This document shows positions 28,560-37,345 of a stretch of 64,000 nucleotides of DNA, one piece after another. The DNA comes from an uncultured bacterium (GTDB lineage: Bacteria > Vulcanimicrobiota > CADAWZ01): contig CASEKF010000033.1 in the NCBI GenBank assembly GCA_949288455.1, positions 1 through 64,000 on the forward strand, in the 5' to 3' direction. Position 1 is the stretch's first letter. Every line of letters begins with the position of its first letter. The notes beneath the pieces are model-generated. The model made no database searches. It was given only the letters and a program-made list of their open reading frames with translations, and was not told the DNA's origin. The position numbers were made by a program, and so were the translations under genes.

Positions 28560-29165
28560 ATGAATAAGGACAAATTATCGCAATACGTAACACAAGAAAT
28601 AAACGAAGCGCTTCGCGCGGCCAAATTAACGTTTCTTATAAAATCAGAAATAATACAAGCCGCGAAGATTCTAGCGGAATCTATATTGTCGGGCGGCAAA
28701 GCCATTATATGCGGAAACGGCGGAAGCGCCGCCGAAGCTCAACATATGGCGGCCGAGCTTGTGGGAAGATTCGAAATTGAACGTCCCGGAATTCCGGCCG
28801 TTTCAATTACCTCAGACACGGCAATCCTAACTTCTGCGTCTAACGATTATTCTTTCGATCTCGTCTATGCCAGACAAATAGAAGCGTTAGGAGACGATAA
28901 GGACGTTTTGATATGCTTTTCCACGTCAGGAAATTCTGAAAATATCGTCCAAGCTTTAAAAACTGCCAAAACAAAAGGCATGACTGCTATTTTAATCGCA
29001 GGCGAATCCGCGGGAAAATCGAAAAATCTAGCGGACGTAGAAATTAAAGTCAAATCTTCCAGAACGTGTAGAATACAGGAGATTCATTCCGTAATTACTC
29101 ATATTATCTGCGGCTTCGTCGAAAAGGAAATATGTCGCGGGAAGAAACAGCAAACTTTCGAATAA
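28560..29165 (+). CDS. SIS-domain sugar-phosphate isomerase, GmhA-like
   Basis: A 201-residue SIS-domain protein resembling phosphoheptose isomerase (sedoheptulose 7-phosphate to D-glycero-D-manno-heptose 7-phosphate, the first step of LPS heptose synthesis). It contains the phosphosugar-binding ICGNGGSAAEAQHMAAELVGRF and CFSTSGNSENIVQAL, and the C-terminal IQEIHSVITHIICGFVEKE typical of GmhA. I chose the ATG at 28560 because the protein then starts where GmhA does; the ribosome site is poor, and the upstream ATG at 28479 adds 27 residues not seen in the family. DiaA-type or other SIS proteins are the main alternatives. A glycosyltransferase follows 10 bases later. Confidence 0.8.
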   Translation: MNKDKLSQYVTQEINEALRAAKLTFLIKSEIIQAAKILAESILSGGKAIICGNGGSAAEAQHMAAELVGRFEIERPGIPAVSITSDTAILTSASNDYSFDLVYARQIEALGDDKDVLICFSTSGNSENIVQALKTAKTKGMTAILIAGESAGKSKNLADVEIKVKSSRTCRIQEIHSVITHIICGFVEKEICRGKKQQTFE

Positions 29166-29175
29166 GGAAACCCAT

Positions 29176-30354
29176 ATGAATATAGCGATTTTTACAAACG
29201 CATACAAGCCTATTATAAGCGGCGTGGTAAACTGTATTGATTTAATGAGAAAATTTCTTGAAAAAAAAGGGCACGGCGTATATATATTCGCTCCCTATTT
29301 TCATGGATATACCGATCCTGAAAACGAAAAAGTCTTTAGATACCCTTCTCTAAACCTCACGAATAAAGTTAAATTTCCGGTTCCCATACCTTTTTATCCT
29401 AAAGCGGAAAAATTTCTATCCGAAACGAAAATAGACGTAATTCATTGTCATCATCCTTTTATATTGGGAGACGAAGGAGCCAAATGGGCGGCAAAACTCA
29501 ACGTTCCCCTGTTTTTTACTTTTCACACCCAATATGAAATGTATTCCCATTATATACCTCTCCCTCAGGATTTCGTAAAATCGGCTTCCAAAACGCTAGT
29601 ATCGGCATATACGAAAAAATGTTCCGTCATAATAACTCCGGGAACGGCTATTGAAGAACTTTTAAAACGAGACTACAATATAACTAATCAAAAAATAGCG
29701 TATATGAGAAACTCTATAGACTTAGACGCCTTTAAAAATCCGAATAAAACTCGGATAAGAAAAATGCACTCTATAGACGACGATGAAAAACTTCTCGTTT
29801 ACGTGGGAAGAATGGCCGAAGAAAAAAACATACCTTTTCTCATAGACGCCTTCGTTAAAATACGGCGAGAAATAAAATCGAAATTAATGATTATAGGAGA
29901 AGGTCCGGAACTGGAATCTTTTAAGGAGTACGCCTCCAAAACTCCTGCGAAATCTTCGATTATTTTCAAAGGAAGAGTCGAATATTCCGGTATTCCGGAT
30001 TATTACGGCGGCTCGGATCTTTTCGTTATGGCCTCGACTACGGAAGTAAAGCCGCTGGCTCTCCTAGAAGCTATGGCGGCAGGACTTCCTATCGTAGCGG
30101 TATCGGCATGCGGGGCGTCCGATACTGTCGTCAATGGTAAAAACGGCTATCTTACTTCGGAAAACATAGACGAATTCGCGCAAAAAACGATAGAACTACT
30201 TAAGAATCAAGAACTTTTATCAAAAATGAGCGAAGAAAGCGAAAAAATAGCGGACTCATATTCTGCCGACGCAGCGATGGATCGCCTTATCGAACTATAC
30301 GAAAGAGAAATATTTCTAAAAGCGAAACTGCAAAAGCAAGTTTCCGAAGCGTAA
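29176..30354 (+). CDS. Glycosyltransferase family 4 (diacylglycerol glucosyltransferase-like)
   Basis: A 392-residue GT-B retaining glycosyltransferase. The N-terminal MNIAIFTNAYKPIISGVVNCI and the HCHHPFILGDEGAKWA segment resemble 1,2-diacylglycerol 3-glucosyltransferases. The C-terminal half has VGRMAEEKN, the FKGRVEYSGIPDYY segment and the acid box EVKPLALLEAMAAGLPIV, where the two glutamates bind the sugar nucleotide. No membrane helix is present; it probably acts on the membrane surface. AAGGAAA precedes the ATG. Pairing with the heptose-type isomerase suggests glycolipid or envelope glycan synthesis. The lipid acceptor is inferred by similarity only. Confidence 0.88.
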   Translation: MNIAIFTNAYKPIISGVVNCIDLMRKFLEKKGHGVYIFAPYFHGYTDPENEKVFRYPSLNLTNKVKFPVPIPFYPKAEKFLSETKIDVIHCHHPFILGDEGAKWAAKLNVPLFFTFHTQYEMYSHYIPLPQDFVKSASKTLVSAYTKKCSVIITPGTAIEELLKRDYNITNQKIAYMRNSIDLDAFKNPNKTRIRKMHSIDDDEKLLVYVGRMAEEKNIPFLIDAFVKIRREIKSKLMIIGEGPELESFKEYASKTPAKSSIIFKGRVEYSGIPDYYGGSDLFVMASTTEVKPLALLEAMAAGLPIVAVSACGASDTVVNGKNGYLTSENIDEFAQKTIELLKNQELLSKMSEESEKIADSYSADAAMDRLIELYEREIFLKAKLQKQVSEA

Positions 30355-30365
30355 AAAAATAAAGT

Positions 30366-30746
30366 ATGAACACAGCGGCATACGGCATACCAATTATATT
30401 AGCCATAGCGGCGATTATACTCGCGATACAAGACGGCAAACAAGAAAAAGAAGAAACTTCGAAACGCGGGCCTATAAAAAATATACGGAGGAAAGCCGGC
30501 TTAGCGTTCATGTTTGCCACCGCAATTTTTTTATTTATGGGCATACGTTCTCTCGAACAGCACGTCATAGATATCCCCATATGGATCGGAGGGGCGATTT
30601 CTTTCGTATTAACGTCCGCCATAGGATTGTGGGACGCGCTATATGAATTGCAAGAATTAAAAAAGAGTTTATCGAAAGTCTGTGAAGAAGATTACAAAAA
30701 TCTTATAGGCGAAATAGAAAAAGCAACAAAAGAAAATAGAAATTAA
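30366..30746 (+). CDS. Small membrane protein (unknown)
   Basis: A 126-residue protein with an N-terminal hydrophobic helix (YGIPIILAIAAIILAI), a basic linker, then two more hydrophobic segments (AGLAFMFATAIFLFMGI and IPIWIGGAISFVLTSAIGLW) and a charged helical tail. It starts 11 bases after the glycosyltransferase, so it is likely in the same transcript. No family is recognised. Confidence 0.65.
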   Translation: MNTAAYGIPIILAIAAIILAIQDGKQEKEETSKRGPIKNIRRKAGLAFMFATAIFLFMGIRSLEQHVIDIPIWIGGAISFVLTSAIGLWDALYELQELKKSLSKVCEEDYKNLIGEIEKATKENRN

Positions 30747-30847
30747 GAAAGAAAAACGCTTGGGACTCAAGCTATTTAATCGTCCAATAAATCGATAAAA
30801 TCCGAAATACAAACGATACATATTAAACGAAAGGTACTTTATATACA

Positions 30848-31336
30848 ATGGCTCTAAGACCAATTCGCCTTCTAGGAGACGATATATTAAGAAAAAAAGC
30901 GAAAAAAGTCGAAAAGGTAAACGATTTTATAAGAACAATATTAGACGACATGGCCGATACGATGTATAAAAACGACGGTTTAGGACTTGCGGGAAATCAA
31001 GTCGGAATCCTTAAAAGATTAATAGTAATAGACGACGGCTACGGTCTGTTGCAGCTTGTCAATCCAACGATCACGGAACGCGAAGGATGCGTAAAAAAGG
31101 AAGAAGGATGTCTTAGCCTTCCTCAAACGTACGGAGAGGTGGAAAGAGCCGAAGCAATAAAGGTTAACGCTCAGGATAGAAAAGGAAGAAAAATAGAGTT
31201 TGAAGCGAAAGGCATATTGGCGCGCATAATTCAGCACGAAATAGATCATTTAGACGGCAAACTTTTCATAGACTCGGCCGAGAACGTGTATAAAGCGAAC
31301 GAAAAAGAAACGGCGGAAAACGAAGAAAAAGAATAA
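30848..31336 (+). CDS. def: Peptide deformylase
   Basis: Removes the N-formyl group from new proteins using a bound metal (Fe or Zn). The 162-residue protein has all three motifs: GLAGNQVGI (motif 1, with Asn in place of the usual Ala-Pro), EEGCLSLP (motif 2, metal-binding Cys) and IQHEIDHLDG (motif 3, two metal His and catalytic Glu). A short acidic/lysine C-terminal tail follows. It precedes fmt by 17 bases, the classic def-fmt pair. AAAGG lies upstream of the ATG. Confidence 0.96.
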   Translation: MALRPIRLLGDDILRKKAKKVEKVNDFIRTILDDMADTMYKNDGLGLAGNQVGILKRLIVIDDGYGLLQLVNPTITEREGCVKKEEGCLSLPQTYGEVERAEAIKVNAQDRKGRKIEFEAKGILARIIQHEIDHLDGKLFIDSAENVYKANEKETAENEEKE

Positions 31337-31353
31337 ACGAGGAGAACCAAAAA

Positions 31354-32289
31354 ATGAAAATTTGCTTTTTTGGATCCGACGAGTTTTCTCTGCATCCACT
31401 TGAAGCTTTATGCGAAGCAGGATATGAAATTGCATGTATAATCACCAAGCCAGACGCGAAGAAAGGGAGAGGACACTTTGAAAGCTCGACCATAATAGCT
31501 GATTTTGCCGAAAAAAGGCATATTCCGGTTCTAAAGCCAAAGAATTTAAAAGAAGATTCTTTTCGTAAAAATCTTAAGCTATTTCAATTGGAACTGGGAA
31601 TCGTCTGTTCCTATGGCAAAATACTTCCGAAAACTATCCTCGACGTTCCGGACAACGGATGCATAAACGTACATCCTTCTCTGTTGCCGAAATATCGAGG
31701 AGCTACGCCGGTGGAATCGGCTCTCATAAACGGAGAAGAAACTACGGGAGTAACGATTTTTCAAATGAACGAAGCTTGCGACGCCGGAGACATAATTCTG
31801 CAGAAAGAATTTATCATAAAACCCGACGACGATAGACAAACCTTAAAACAATCCCTCTCGTATTTTGCCGCAGAGGTTCTTTTGCAGGCAGTTGCGCTAA
31901 TAAAAGAAAAAACGGCGCAGCCGACGCCGCAGGACGACTCCAAAGCAACGTATACCAGGCTTATCAAAAAGGAAGATCTACAGATCGACTGGACATCGAC
32001 GTCTCGGAATATAATAAATCAAACAAGGGCGTTTTGGCCCGTTCCAGGAGCAAGGACGACTTTTAGAGGTAAAACGATAGCTATAGCTCCTATGTCTGAA
32101 ATAAGTTCGACTACCGAATACGCTCCGGGAACTATAGTAAAGTGCGTCAAAAACCAAGGCGTTTGCGTAGCGTCAGGAGACGGAATTCTCATGCTGTCGG
32201 AAATTAAACCGGAAGGGAAAAAAATAATGACATCTTGGCAATTCGCATGCGGCTGCATGCCTAAGCCCGGAGAAAAACTTGGAAAATAA
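31354..32289 (+). CDS. fmt: Methionyl-tRNA formyltransferase
   Basis: Formylates Met-tRNA(fMet) with 10-formyl-THF. The 311-residue protein has the formyltransferase core with the catalytic Asn-His-Asp arrangement in NVHPSLLPKYRGATPVESAL and the conserved ETTGVTIFQMNEACDAGDI. The C-terminal OB-like domain binds tRNA (INQTRAFWPVPGART region). The N-terminus MKICFFGSDEFSLHPLEAL is typical. AGGAG before the ATG supports the start. It is coupled to def upstream and followed 12 bases later by a secreted protein gene. Confidence 0.96.
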   Translation: MKICFFGSDEFSLHPLEALCEAGYEIACIITKPDAKKGRGHFESSTIIADFAEKRHIPVLKPKNLKEDSFRKNLKLFQLELGIVCSYGKILPKTILDVPDNGCINVHPSLLPKYRGATPVESALINGEETTGVTIFQMNEACDAGDIILQKEFIIKPDDDRQTLKQSLSYFAAEVLLQAVALIKEKTAQPTPQDDSKATYTRLIKKEDLQIDWTSTSRNIINQTRAFWPVPGARTTFRGKTIAIAPMSEISSTTEYAPGTIVKCVKNQGVCVASGDGILMLSEIKPEGKKIMTSWQFACGCMPKPGEKLGK

Positions 32290-32301
32290 GGAGAACAAGC
32301 G

Positions 32302-33318
32302 ATGAAAAAAGTTGTAGCGATCACGATTAACTTATTAGCTTTGCTATGCTTATGCCTAGGAATATCCCAGGCCCAGCAGACGGAAGATAAAGCATGTGCG
32401 GCCCGTATTAAGACGTTTTCTCAGGCCGTGGAATTATGGGCTAACGACCACGATGGAAAATTTCCCGATATAAGCGAATTTGGGTCGGACGAATTTTTTA
32501 AATACGTAAAAAAAGTCGAGCCTACGGCGACGCCAAAAATTCGCTATTGCAAAGATTCAGACTTAACTTACGAATATGCCTTGTCCGGTAAAAATTACCT
32601 TATAAAATGTCCGAATCCTTGGATTCATAAAACCGGAGCATATTTTTACAGCAGGGATACCGGAACAGTTCAAACTAAAGGCGAGCCTTTAAGCGACAAA
32701 GAAATAAAAGATCTCAAGAGCCAAAAACTAAAACAAAAAGAAAACGCGAAAACAGCGGATAAAACAAAAGAACGGAAAAAAGAAAACGCGAAAAAAACGG
32801 ATAAAACAAAAGAACGGAAAAAAGAAAACGTACAAAAAACAGAGAAAGACGTAAAAGACGATACTAAAACTCCAAAGGCGACCAATACGTCGGCAGTACT
32901 GACCGAGGAAGATAAAAACGCGATGGTATCGGTAATAAAAGAACTTTATGACGCCTACGCGACAAGAAATCTTGAAAAAGTTCTCGAATTGCAAAAAGAA
33001 TCCATAGAATCTTCAGCCGTAGAGTATGAAAGACAAGGCAAAGGTTCGGCTCAAGACGTAAGAGACGCATATAGAAGCGCTACGGACGAGATTCTTAATC
33101 ATAAAGAATTCAGAATGTTGCCTTTGAATATTTCCGATCTCACTTTCCAGAAAAAAGGAGAGCTCTGCAGAGTTACCAGCGTAGTTCCAATAATAGCCAC
33201 GGATAGATTGGAAGTCTCGGAAGACGGGAAATATTTCTTCGTAAGGTTGAGAATAGGAGAATTCGTATTCGCGCCAAACGAAAAAGGATGGAAAATACAT
33301 ACGATGTATTTATATTGA
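32302..33318 (+). CDS. Secreted protein with pilin-like N-domain, Lys/Glu repeats and NTF2-like C-domain
   Basis: A 338-residue protein with a cleavable Sec signal peptide (hydrophobic core ITINLLALLCLCLGI, likely cut after SQA). Residues ~30-130 resemble the soluble domain of type II pseudopilins (a helix, then YPD-like loop DHDGKFPDISEF and C-terminal strands with two cysteines), but the prepilin cleavage site is missing. Residues ~135-190 are lysine-rich repeats, and ~200-338 look like an NTF2/DUF4440-type fold (VIKELYDAYATRNLEKVLEL). The role is unknown; perhaps a periplasmic or surface protein. It shares the def-fmt transcript and ends at a terminator. Confidence 0.75.
   Translation: MKKVVAITINLLALLCLCLGISQAQQTEDKACAARIKTFSQAVELWANDHDGKFPDISEFGSDEFFKYVKKVEPTATPKIRYCKDSDLTYEYALSGKNYLIKCPNPWIHKTGAYFYSRDTGTVQTKGEPLSDKEIKDLKSQKLKQKENAKTADKTKERKKENAKKTDKTKERKKENVQKTEKDVKDDTKTPKATNTSAVLTEEDKNAMVSVIKELYDAYATRNLEKVLELQKESIESSAVEYERQGKGSAQDVRDAYRSATDEILNHKEFRMLPLNISDLTFQKKGELCRVTSVVPIIATDRLEVSEDGKYFFVRLRIGEFVFAPNEKGWKIHTMYLY
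32746..32829 (+). repeat. 42-bp in-frame tandem repeat, two copies
   Basis: Two adjacent 42-base units (starting at 32746 and 32788) code for AK-x-x-DKTKERKKEN. They differ at only a few bases. They form the lysine-rich linker of the secreted protein. Confidence 0.88.
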
Positions 33319-33323
33319 TCGGC

Positions 33324-33348
33324 AAGGGGCTGAGGCCCCTTTTTTTTA
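33324..33348 (+). terminator. Intrinsic terminator
   Basis: A 7-bp GC-rich stem (AAGGGGC/GCCCCTT) with a TGAG loop followed by a run of Ts lies just after the secreted-protein stop codon. It ends the def-fmt unit. Confidence 0.92.
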
Positions 33349-33387
33349 TATTTTAAACGCGTCGGATAAAATTCGGGATAAGATAAT

Positions 33388-34464
33388 ATGGAAACTAATT
33401 TTAAAATCGATTTAAAAGGCATGAATACTACGGATCTTGAAAACTTTTTTTTACGGATGAACGAAAAGTCTTTCAGATCAAAACAAATGATAAAATGGAT
33501 ATATCAAAAAGGATCTTCAAATTTTGACGAGATGACAGATTTCAGTAAGGTCCTTAAAATGCGTCTAAAAAAAACGGCCCATATAAGCGCGCTTAAAACG
33601 TTAAGGCATATTATCTCAGACAATCGAGATACAGAGAAATTTCTTTTTGAGCTTAACGACGGGAACTTAATAGAAAGCGTAGTAATGAGTTATGAAGATC
33701 ACGTCGGGCCTTCCAGATTGACGGCATGTATTTCCTCTCAAGTAGGGTGCGCTATGAACTGTTCGTTCTGCGCCACCGGTAAAAGCGGCTTTATCAGGAA
33801 CCTCACGGCGGGAGAAATAGTAGATCAAGTAATACAAATGCAAAAATCAGTCTCGCAATCGGAAAGGCGAATAGCAAACGTAGTGCTTATGGGGATGGGA
33901 GAACCTCTGCTTAATTATGATAACGTTCTTAAAGCGATTAGAATACTTAATATTCCGGAAGGGACGGCGATAGGACTACGTCATATAGCCATATCTACCT
34001 GCGGTATTATTCCGGGAATAGAAAGAATAAGCGACGAGGGACTTCAAATAAAACTCGCAGTATCTCTTCACTCTCCATTCGATAAAGTAAGAAGCTCAAT
34101 CATGCCTATAAACAACAAGTATCCTCTGGCTTACTTAATGGCTTCGCTCAAAAATTACCAGCTAAAGACAGGGAGAAGAATTACTTTCGAATACGCCATG
34201 ATCGACGGAATCAACGACGATTTAGAATCAGCCTCGGAATTGGCCAAAATATTAAAAGGATTTACGGCGCTGATAAATTTAATTCCTCTAAATTCAGTAG
34301 CGGAGGCCAAAGCAAACAGAAGTCCAAATCACAAAATAGAAGCGTTCCAAAAATTCATGCAGTCAAAAGGGATAAGAACGACTATCAGAAAAGAAAGAGG
34401 AACAGATATTGAAGCGGCATGCGGCCAGCTCAGAAAAAAAACTATGGGAAAAACATATGAATGA
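33388..34464 (+). CDS. rlmN: 23S rRNA A2503 / tRNA A37 C2-methyltransferase (RlmN)
   Basis: A 358-residue radical SAM enzyme that methylates C2 of A2503 in 23S rRNA and A37 in some tRNAs. The [4Fe-4S] cysteines are 121, 125 and 128 in CAMNCSFCATGKSGF. The methyl-carrying cysteine near the C-terminus is Cys345 in EAACGQL. MGMGEPLLNYDNV and ISTCGI are further family signatures. The Cfr paralogue is less likely, because Cfr is found with different surrounding motifs and mobile contexts. Its last codons overlap the permease gene start by 8 bases. Confidence 0.95.
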   Translation: METNFKIDLKGMNTTDLENFFLRMNEKSFRSKQMIKWIYQKGSSNFDEMTDFSKVLKMRLKKTAHISALKTLRHIISDNRDTEKFLFELNDGNLIESVVMSYEDHVGPSRLTACISSQVGCAMNCSFCATGKSGFIRNLTAGEIVDQVIQMQKSVSQSERRIANVVLMGMGEPLLNYDNVLKAIRILNIPEGTAIGLRHIAISTCGIIPGIERISDEGLQIKLAVSLHSPFDKVRSSIMPINNKYPLAYLMASLKNYQLKTGRRITFEYAMIDGINDDLESASELAKILKGFTALINLIPLNSVAEAKANRSPNHKIEAFQKFMQSKGIRTTIRKERGTDIEAACGQLRKKTMGKTYE

Positions 34465-35302
34465 AAATTTTCTATTGATGTGGAAAAAATTCAAAAAAAA
34501 TAAAATGGCTCTTATTTCCTTAATCCTTATATCAGGATTTATATTAACGGCAATATTTGCTTCTTATATAGCCCCATACAATCCCGACGAACAAAACGCA
34601 GCTTACGGCGGAGAGCCCCAACCCCCCTCGGCAAAACATTTGTTTGGAACCGACAATTACGGAAGAGATCTCTTTTCAAGAGCTATTTTCGGGACTAGAA
34701 TATCTTTATTGGTAGGCTTTGGTTCAGTTGGCATATATATGATTATAGGCATAATTTTAGGAGCTTTATCAGGTTATACGGGAGGCTTGACAGACGCTCT
34801 TATTATGAGACTTTCCGATATAATGCTCAGTATTCCGGTATTTTTCTTTATTATAGCTCTCCAAGCCATATTTACTCCTTCCGTATGGAACGTGATCCTC
34901 GTAATAGGGCTAACGGGATGGGCGGCCCCTACAAGACTTATGAGAGCTCAGGCTCTTTCATTAAAAGAAGCTCTCTTTGTCGAAGCGGCGAAATCTTACG
35001 GCGGCAAAACTTTATATATAATATTCAAACACATTATGCCTAACGCTTTATCGCCTATGATAGTCATGGCTACCTTAGGAATAGCTTCGGCAATATTAAT
35101 GGAATCTACTCTTAGTTTCCTCGGCTTAGGGATTCAGGAACCTCAGGCAAGTTGGGGAAACATGCTTATGAGAGCTCAGGAATATATGTCCTCCGCCCCT
35201 TGGATGGCGCTTTATCCCGGCATATTGATAATGACGACGGTAATAGCGTTTAATTTTTTCGGCGACGGATTAAGAGACGCGTTAGATCCAAAAACTTCAT
35301 AA
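34457..35302 (+). CDS. ABC transporter permease, DppC/OppC family
   Basis: A 281-residue inner-membrane permease of dipeptide/oligopeptide/nickel ABC importers. The N-terminal segment NKMALISLILISGFILTAIFA, the GTDNYGRDLFSRAIFGTRISL signature and the EAA loop EAAKSYGGKTLYIIFKHIMPN are all present, with about six helices. The ATG at 34457 overlaps the rlmN stop region; upstream in-frame codons lie inside rlmN and lack a site. No DppB partner, ATPase or substrate-binding protein is adjacent, so the transporter's other parts must lie elsewhere. Ligand: peptide, nickel or other; undecided. Confidence 0.9.
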   Translation: MNENFLLMWKKFKKNKMALISLILISGFILTAIFASYIAPYNPDEQNAAYGGEPQPPSAKHLFGTDNYGRDLFSRAIFGTRISLLVGFGSVGIYMIIGIILGALSGYTGGLTDALIMRLSDIMLSIPVFFFIIALQAIFTPSVWNVILVIGLTGWAAPTRLMRAQALSLKEALFVEAAKSYGGKTLYIIFKHIMPNALSPMIVMATLGIASAILMESTLSFLGLGIQEPQASWGNMLMRAQEYMSSAPWMALYPGILIMTTVIAFNFFGDGLRDALDPKTS

Positions 35303-35373
35303 AACATAACGATTTAATCAAAAAAATATTTGATATAAGCAGACTTACGGTTCAAAAAAAGGAGGCGATGCCG

Positions 35374-36000
35374 GTGAGCGTTTTTATAATCAGCAACTCT
35401 ATTACGAATTCTGTATTGACCAAATTAAGAGATAAAAACTCTACTAGCGCCGAATTCCGAGAGAATGCCAAACTTTTATCTTTTATAATGGCATATGAAG
35501 CGGGCAAAGAGCTTAAAACGGAAGACAAACCGACCGCTTCGGTTCTGGCCGATATAAATTCGCCCGTTCTTTCAGAACAAATAACTTTAGCGCCTATTTT
35601 AAGAGCGGGATTAGGAATGACCGACTCTTTCCTTAAAATATACAAAGAGGCGTCCATAGCTCCATTAGGTCTTTCGCGGGATCATGAAACGTTAAAACCT
35701 ACGCTGTATTACTCTAATATACCCAAAAAAGTTTCGGAAAGCTTATGCTTTATACTCGATCCGATGCTAGCCACCGGAGGTACGGCATGTTTTGCGGTTG
35801 ACTATCTAACAAGCCTGGGAGTAAAATGTGAAAGGATGAAACTTTTTTCAATTCTTGCCAGTCCGGAAGGCATAGATAAAGTAAAATCCTCACATCCTAA
35901 AGTAGATATTTATCTCATAGCTAAAGACGAAAAACTCAACGGACGAGGATATATACTGCCGGGACTCGGGGACGCCGGAGACAGAATATTCAATACTTAA
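35374..36000 (+). CDS. upp: Uracil phosphoribosyltransferase
   Basis: Converts uracil and PRPP to UMP in pyrimidine salvage. The protein is about 208 residues, with APILRAGLGM, the PRPP loop LDPMLATGGT and the uracil-binding C-terminal LPGLGDAGDRIFNT, all diagnostic. GGAGG ends 8 bases before the GTG at 35374 but only 2 bases before the ATG at 35368, so I favour the GTG; the difference is two residues. It follows the permease by ~70 bases. Confidence 0.93.
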   Translation: MSVFIISNSITNSVLTKLRDKNSTSAEFRENAKLLSFIMAYEAGKELKTEDKPTASVLADINSPVLSEQITLAPILRAGLGMTDSFLKIYKEASIAPLGLSRDHETLKPTLYYSNIPKKVSESLCFILDPMLATGGTACFAVDYLTSLGVKCERMKLFSILASPEGIDKVKSSHPKVDIYLIAKDEKLNGRGYILPGLGDAGDRIFNT

Positions 36001-36025
36001 AATAAAGAAACGCTTGGGAGAAAAA

Positions 36026-36415
36026 ATGGAAAATATAACGAAAAAACACAATATAAAAATAGATCATATAGGATATGTGACCAACTCTCTGGAAAAACTG
36101 ATAAAATTCCACGAAGATCTCGGTTTTAACGTATATCCGGAAGAAGACGCTCCGAATATGAATCAAAAAATGCAAATAATAGAAAAAGACGGGGTGAAAA
36201 TAGAATTTCTAGCTCCTTATACATCTCCTCCGCCGCAAAGCTTAGGAGCGCAGCATTTCGCCTATTCATGTTCCGGCATAGAAGAACTCTTAGCGACTTT
36301 TGAAAAAAAAGGCTATAAAGCCGTCGTGCCTATCTCGAAATATAAGGACAGAAAATTTTTCTTTATAAGAGATCCTCAAGGCGTATATATCGAATTCATG
36401 GAATATGAAAAATAA
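36026..36415 (+). CDS. Glyoxalase-fold protein, methylmalonyl-CoA epimerase-like
   Basis: A 129-residue vicinal-oxygen-chelate protein. IDHIGYVTNSLEKLIKFHEDLG gives the first metal histidine, VKIEFLAP the glutamate of the first half, and AQHFAYSC plus GVYIEFME the second half. This layout is that of methylmalonyl-CoA epimerase, which interconverts (R)- and (S)-methylmalonyl-CoA, but no mutase genes are near and other VOC enzymes look similar. GGGAG six bases before the ATG sets the start. It precedes an SDR gene. Confidence 0.75.
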   Translation: MENITKKHNIKIDHIGYVTNSLEKLIKFHEDLGFNVYPEEDAPNMNQKMQIIEKDGVKIEFLAPYTSPPPQSLGAQHFAYSCSGIEELLATFEKKGYKAVVPISKYKDRKFFFIRDPQGVYIEFMEYEK

Positions 36416-36436
36416 ATGCGGAAAGGGACTTAAACG

Positions 36437-37219
36437 ATGAATTTAAACGGTAAGCATTATCTGATAACGGGGGCTTCGAGAGGTTTGGGAAAAGCGGTCG
36501 CTCTGAAATGTGCCGAAGCCGGATGCAAAGCCTTAACCTTATGGTCAAGAAATATGGAACTATTGGAAGAACTCTCCAGAAACGAAGCGTTCGAAAATAT
36601 AGACGTATTTTGTCAGGCTATCGACGTATCAGACTCTGAAGCGCTTGTAGAAGCGTTTAAAGAAGCGGAGACTAACGGGCCTTTCGACGGTCTTGTAAAT
36701 TGCGCGGGATACGGCAAACCTTGTCCGTTTGAAAAAGTAACGCCTGAAATTTTCGCCAAAACGATGGACACTAATTTTAAAGCGGTTTTTTTTCTTTCCC
36801 AGCTTATGTTTAAACATCTGAAAACCGACAAAAGAGAAGGATGCGTAATAAACGTAGGCTCCGTTTCGGGGAAAACTCCGGATAGAACGTTAAGCGTCTA
36901 TTCGCCTTCAAAAGCGGCCGTAATAGCTTTGACTCAAGTTATGTCAAAAGAACTCGCTCCATATAAAATAAGGGTTAACTGCGTATGTCCCGGAGCGATG
37001 GATACGGATATGTTTCATAAGGATACGATAGGCGCCTTTTCCGAAATGTTCTCGGTTTCCGAAGAACAGCTGCTGCGTTCGACAATTAACGCTATTCCGC
37101 TCAAGCGTCTTGTAAAACCTGAAGAAGCGGCAGAATTAATAGTTTATTTATTGTCGGATAAAGCCTCGGCAATAACGGGACAATCCATAAATATAGACTG
37201 CGGTTTAGAATTTCATTAA
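36437..37219 (+). CDS. Short-chain dehydrogenase/reductase (FabG-like)
   Basis: A 260-residue SDR with cofactor loop TGASRGLG, NCAG-type strand (LVNCAGYGKP), catalytic Ser in NVGSVSG, and YSPSKAAV carrying the Tyr and Lys of the catalytic tetrad. The C-terminus (GQSINIDCGLEF) matches FabG-like and other classical SDRs. It reduces a carbonyl with NAD(P)H; the substrate is unknown. The nearest neighbour is the epimerase-like gene 21 bases upstream. Confidence 0.85.
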   Translation: MNLNGKHYLITGASRGLGKAVALKCAEAGCKALTLWSRNMELLEELSRNEAFENIDVFCQAIDVSDSEALVEAFKEAETNGPFDGLVNCAGYGKPCPFEKVTPEIFAKTMDTNFKAVFFLSQLMFKHLKTDKREGCVINVGSVSGKTPDRTLSVYSPSKAAVIALTQVMSKELAPYKIRVNCVCPGAMDTDMFHKDTIGAFSEMFSVSEEQLLRSTINAIPLKRLVKPEEAAELIVYLLSDKASAITGQSINIDCGLEFH

Positions 37220-37345
37220 GCCGAGTATAAAAAAGGGTTTTAATTTATATCATAGAATAAATTATAATTTCATCTGATATATTTTTGTATCAATGGTTGG
37301 AAATAAACTTAATTTTTTCAAAGACTCAAGAAAGAGGTGTAATAA

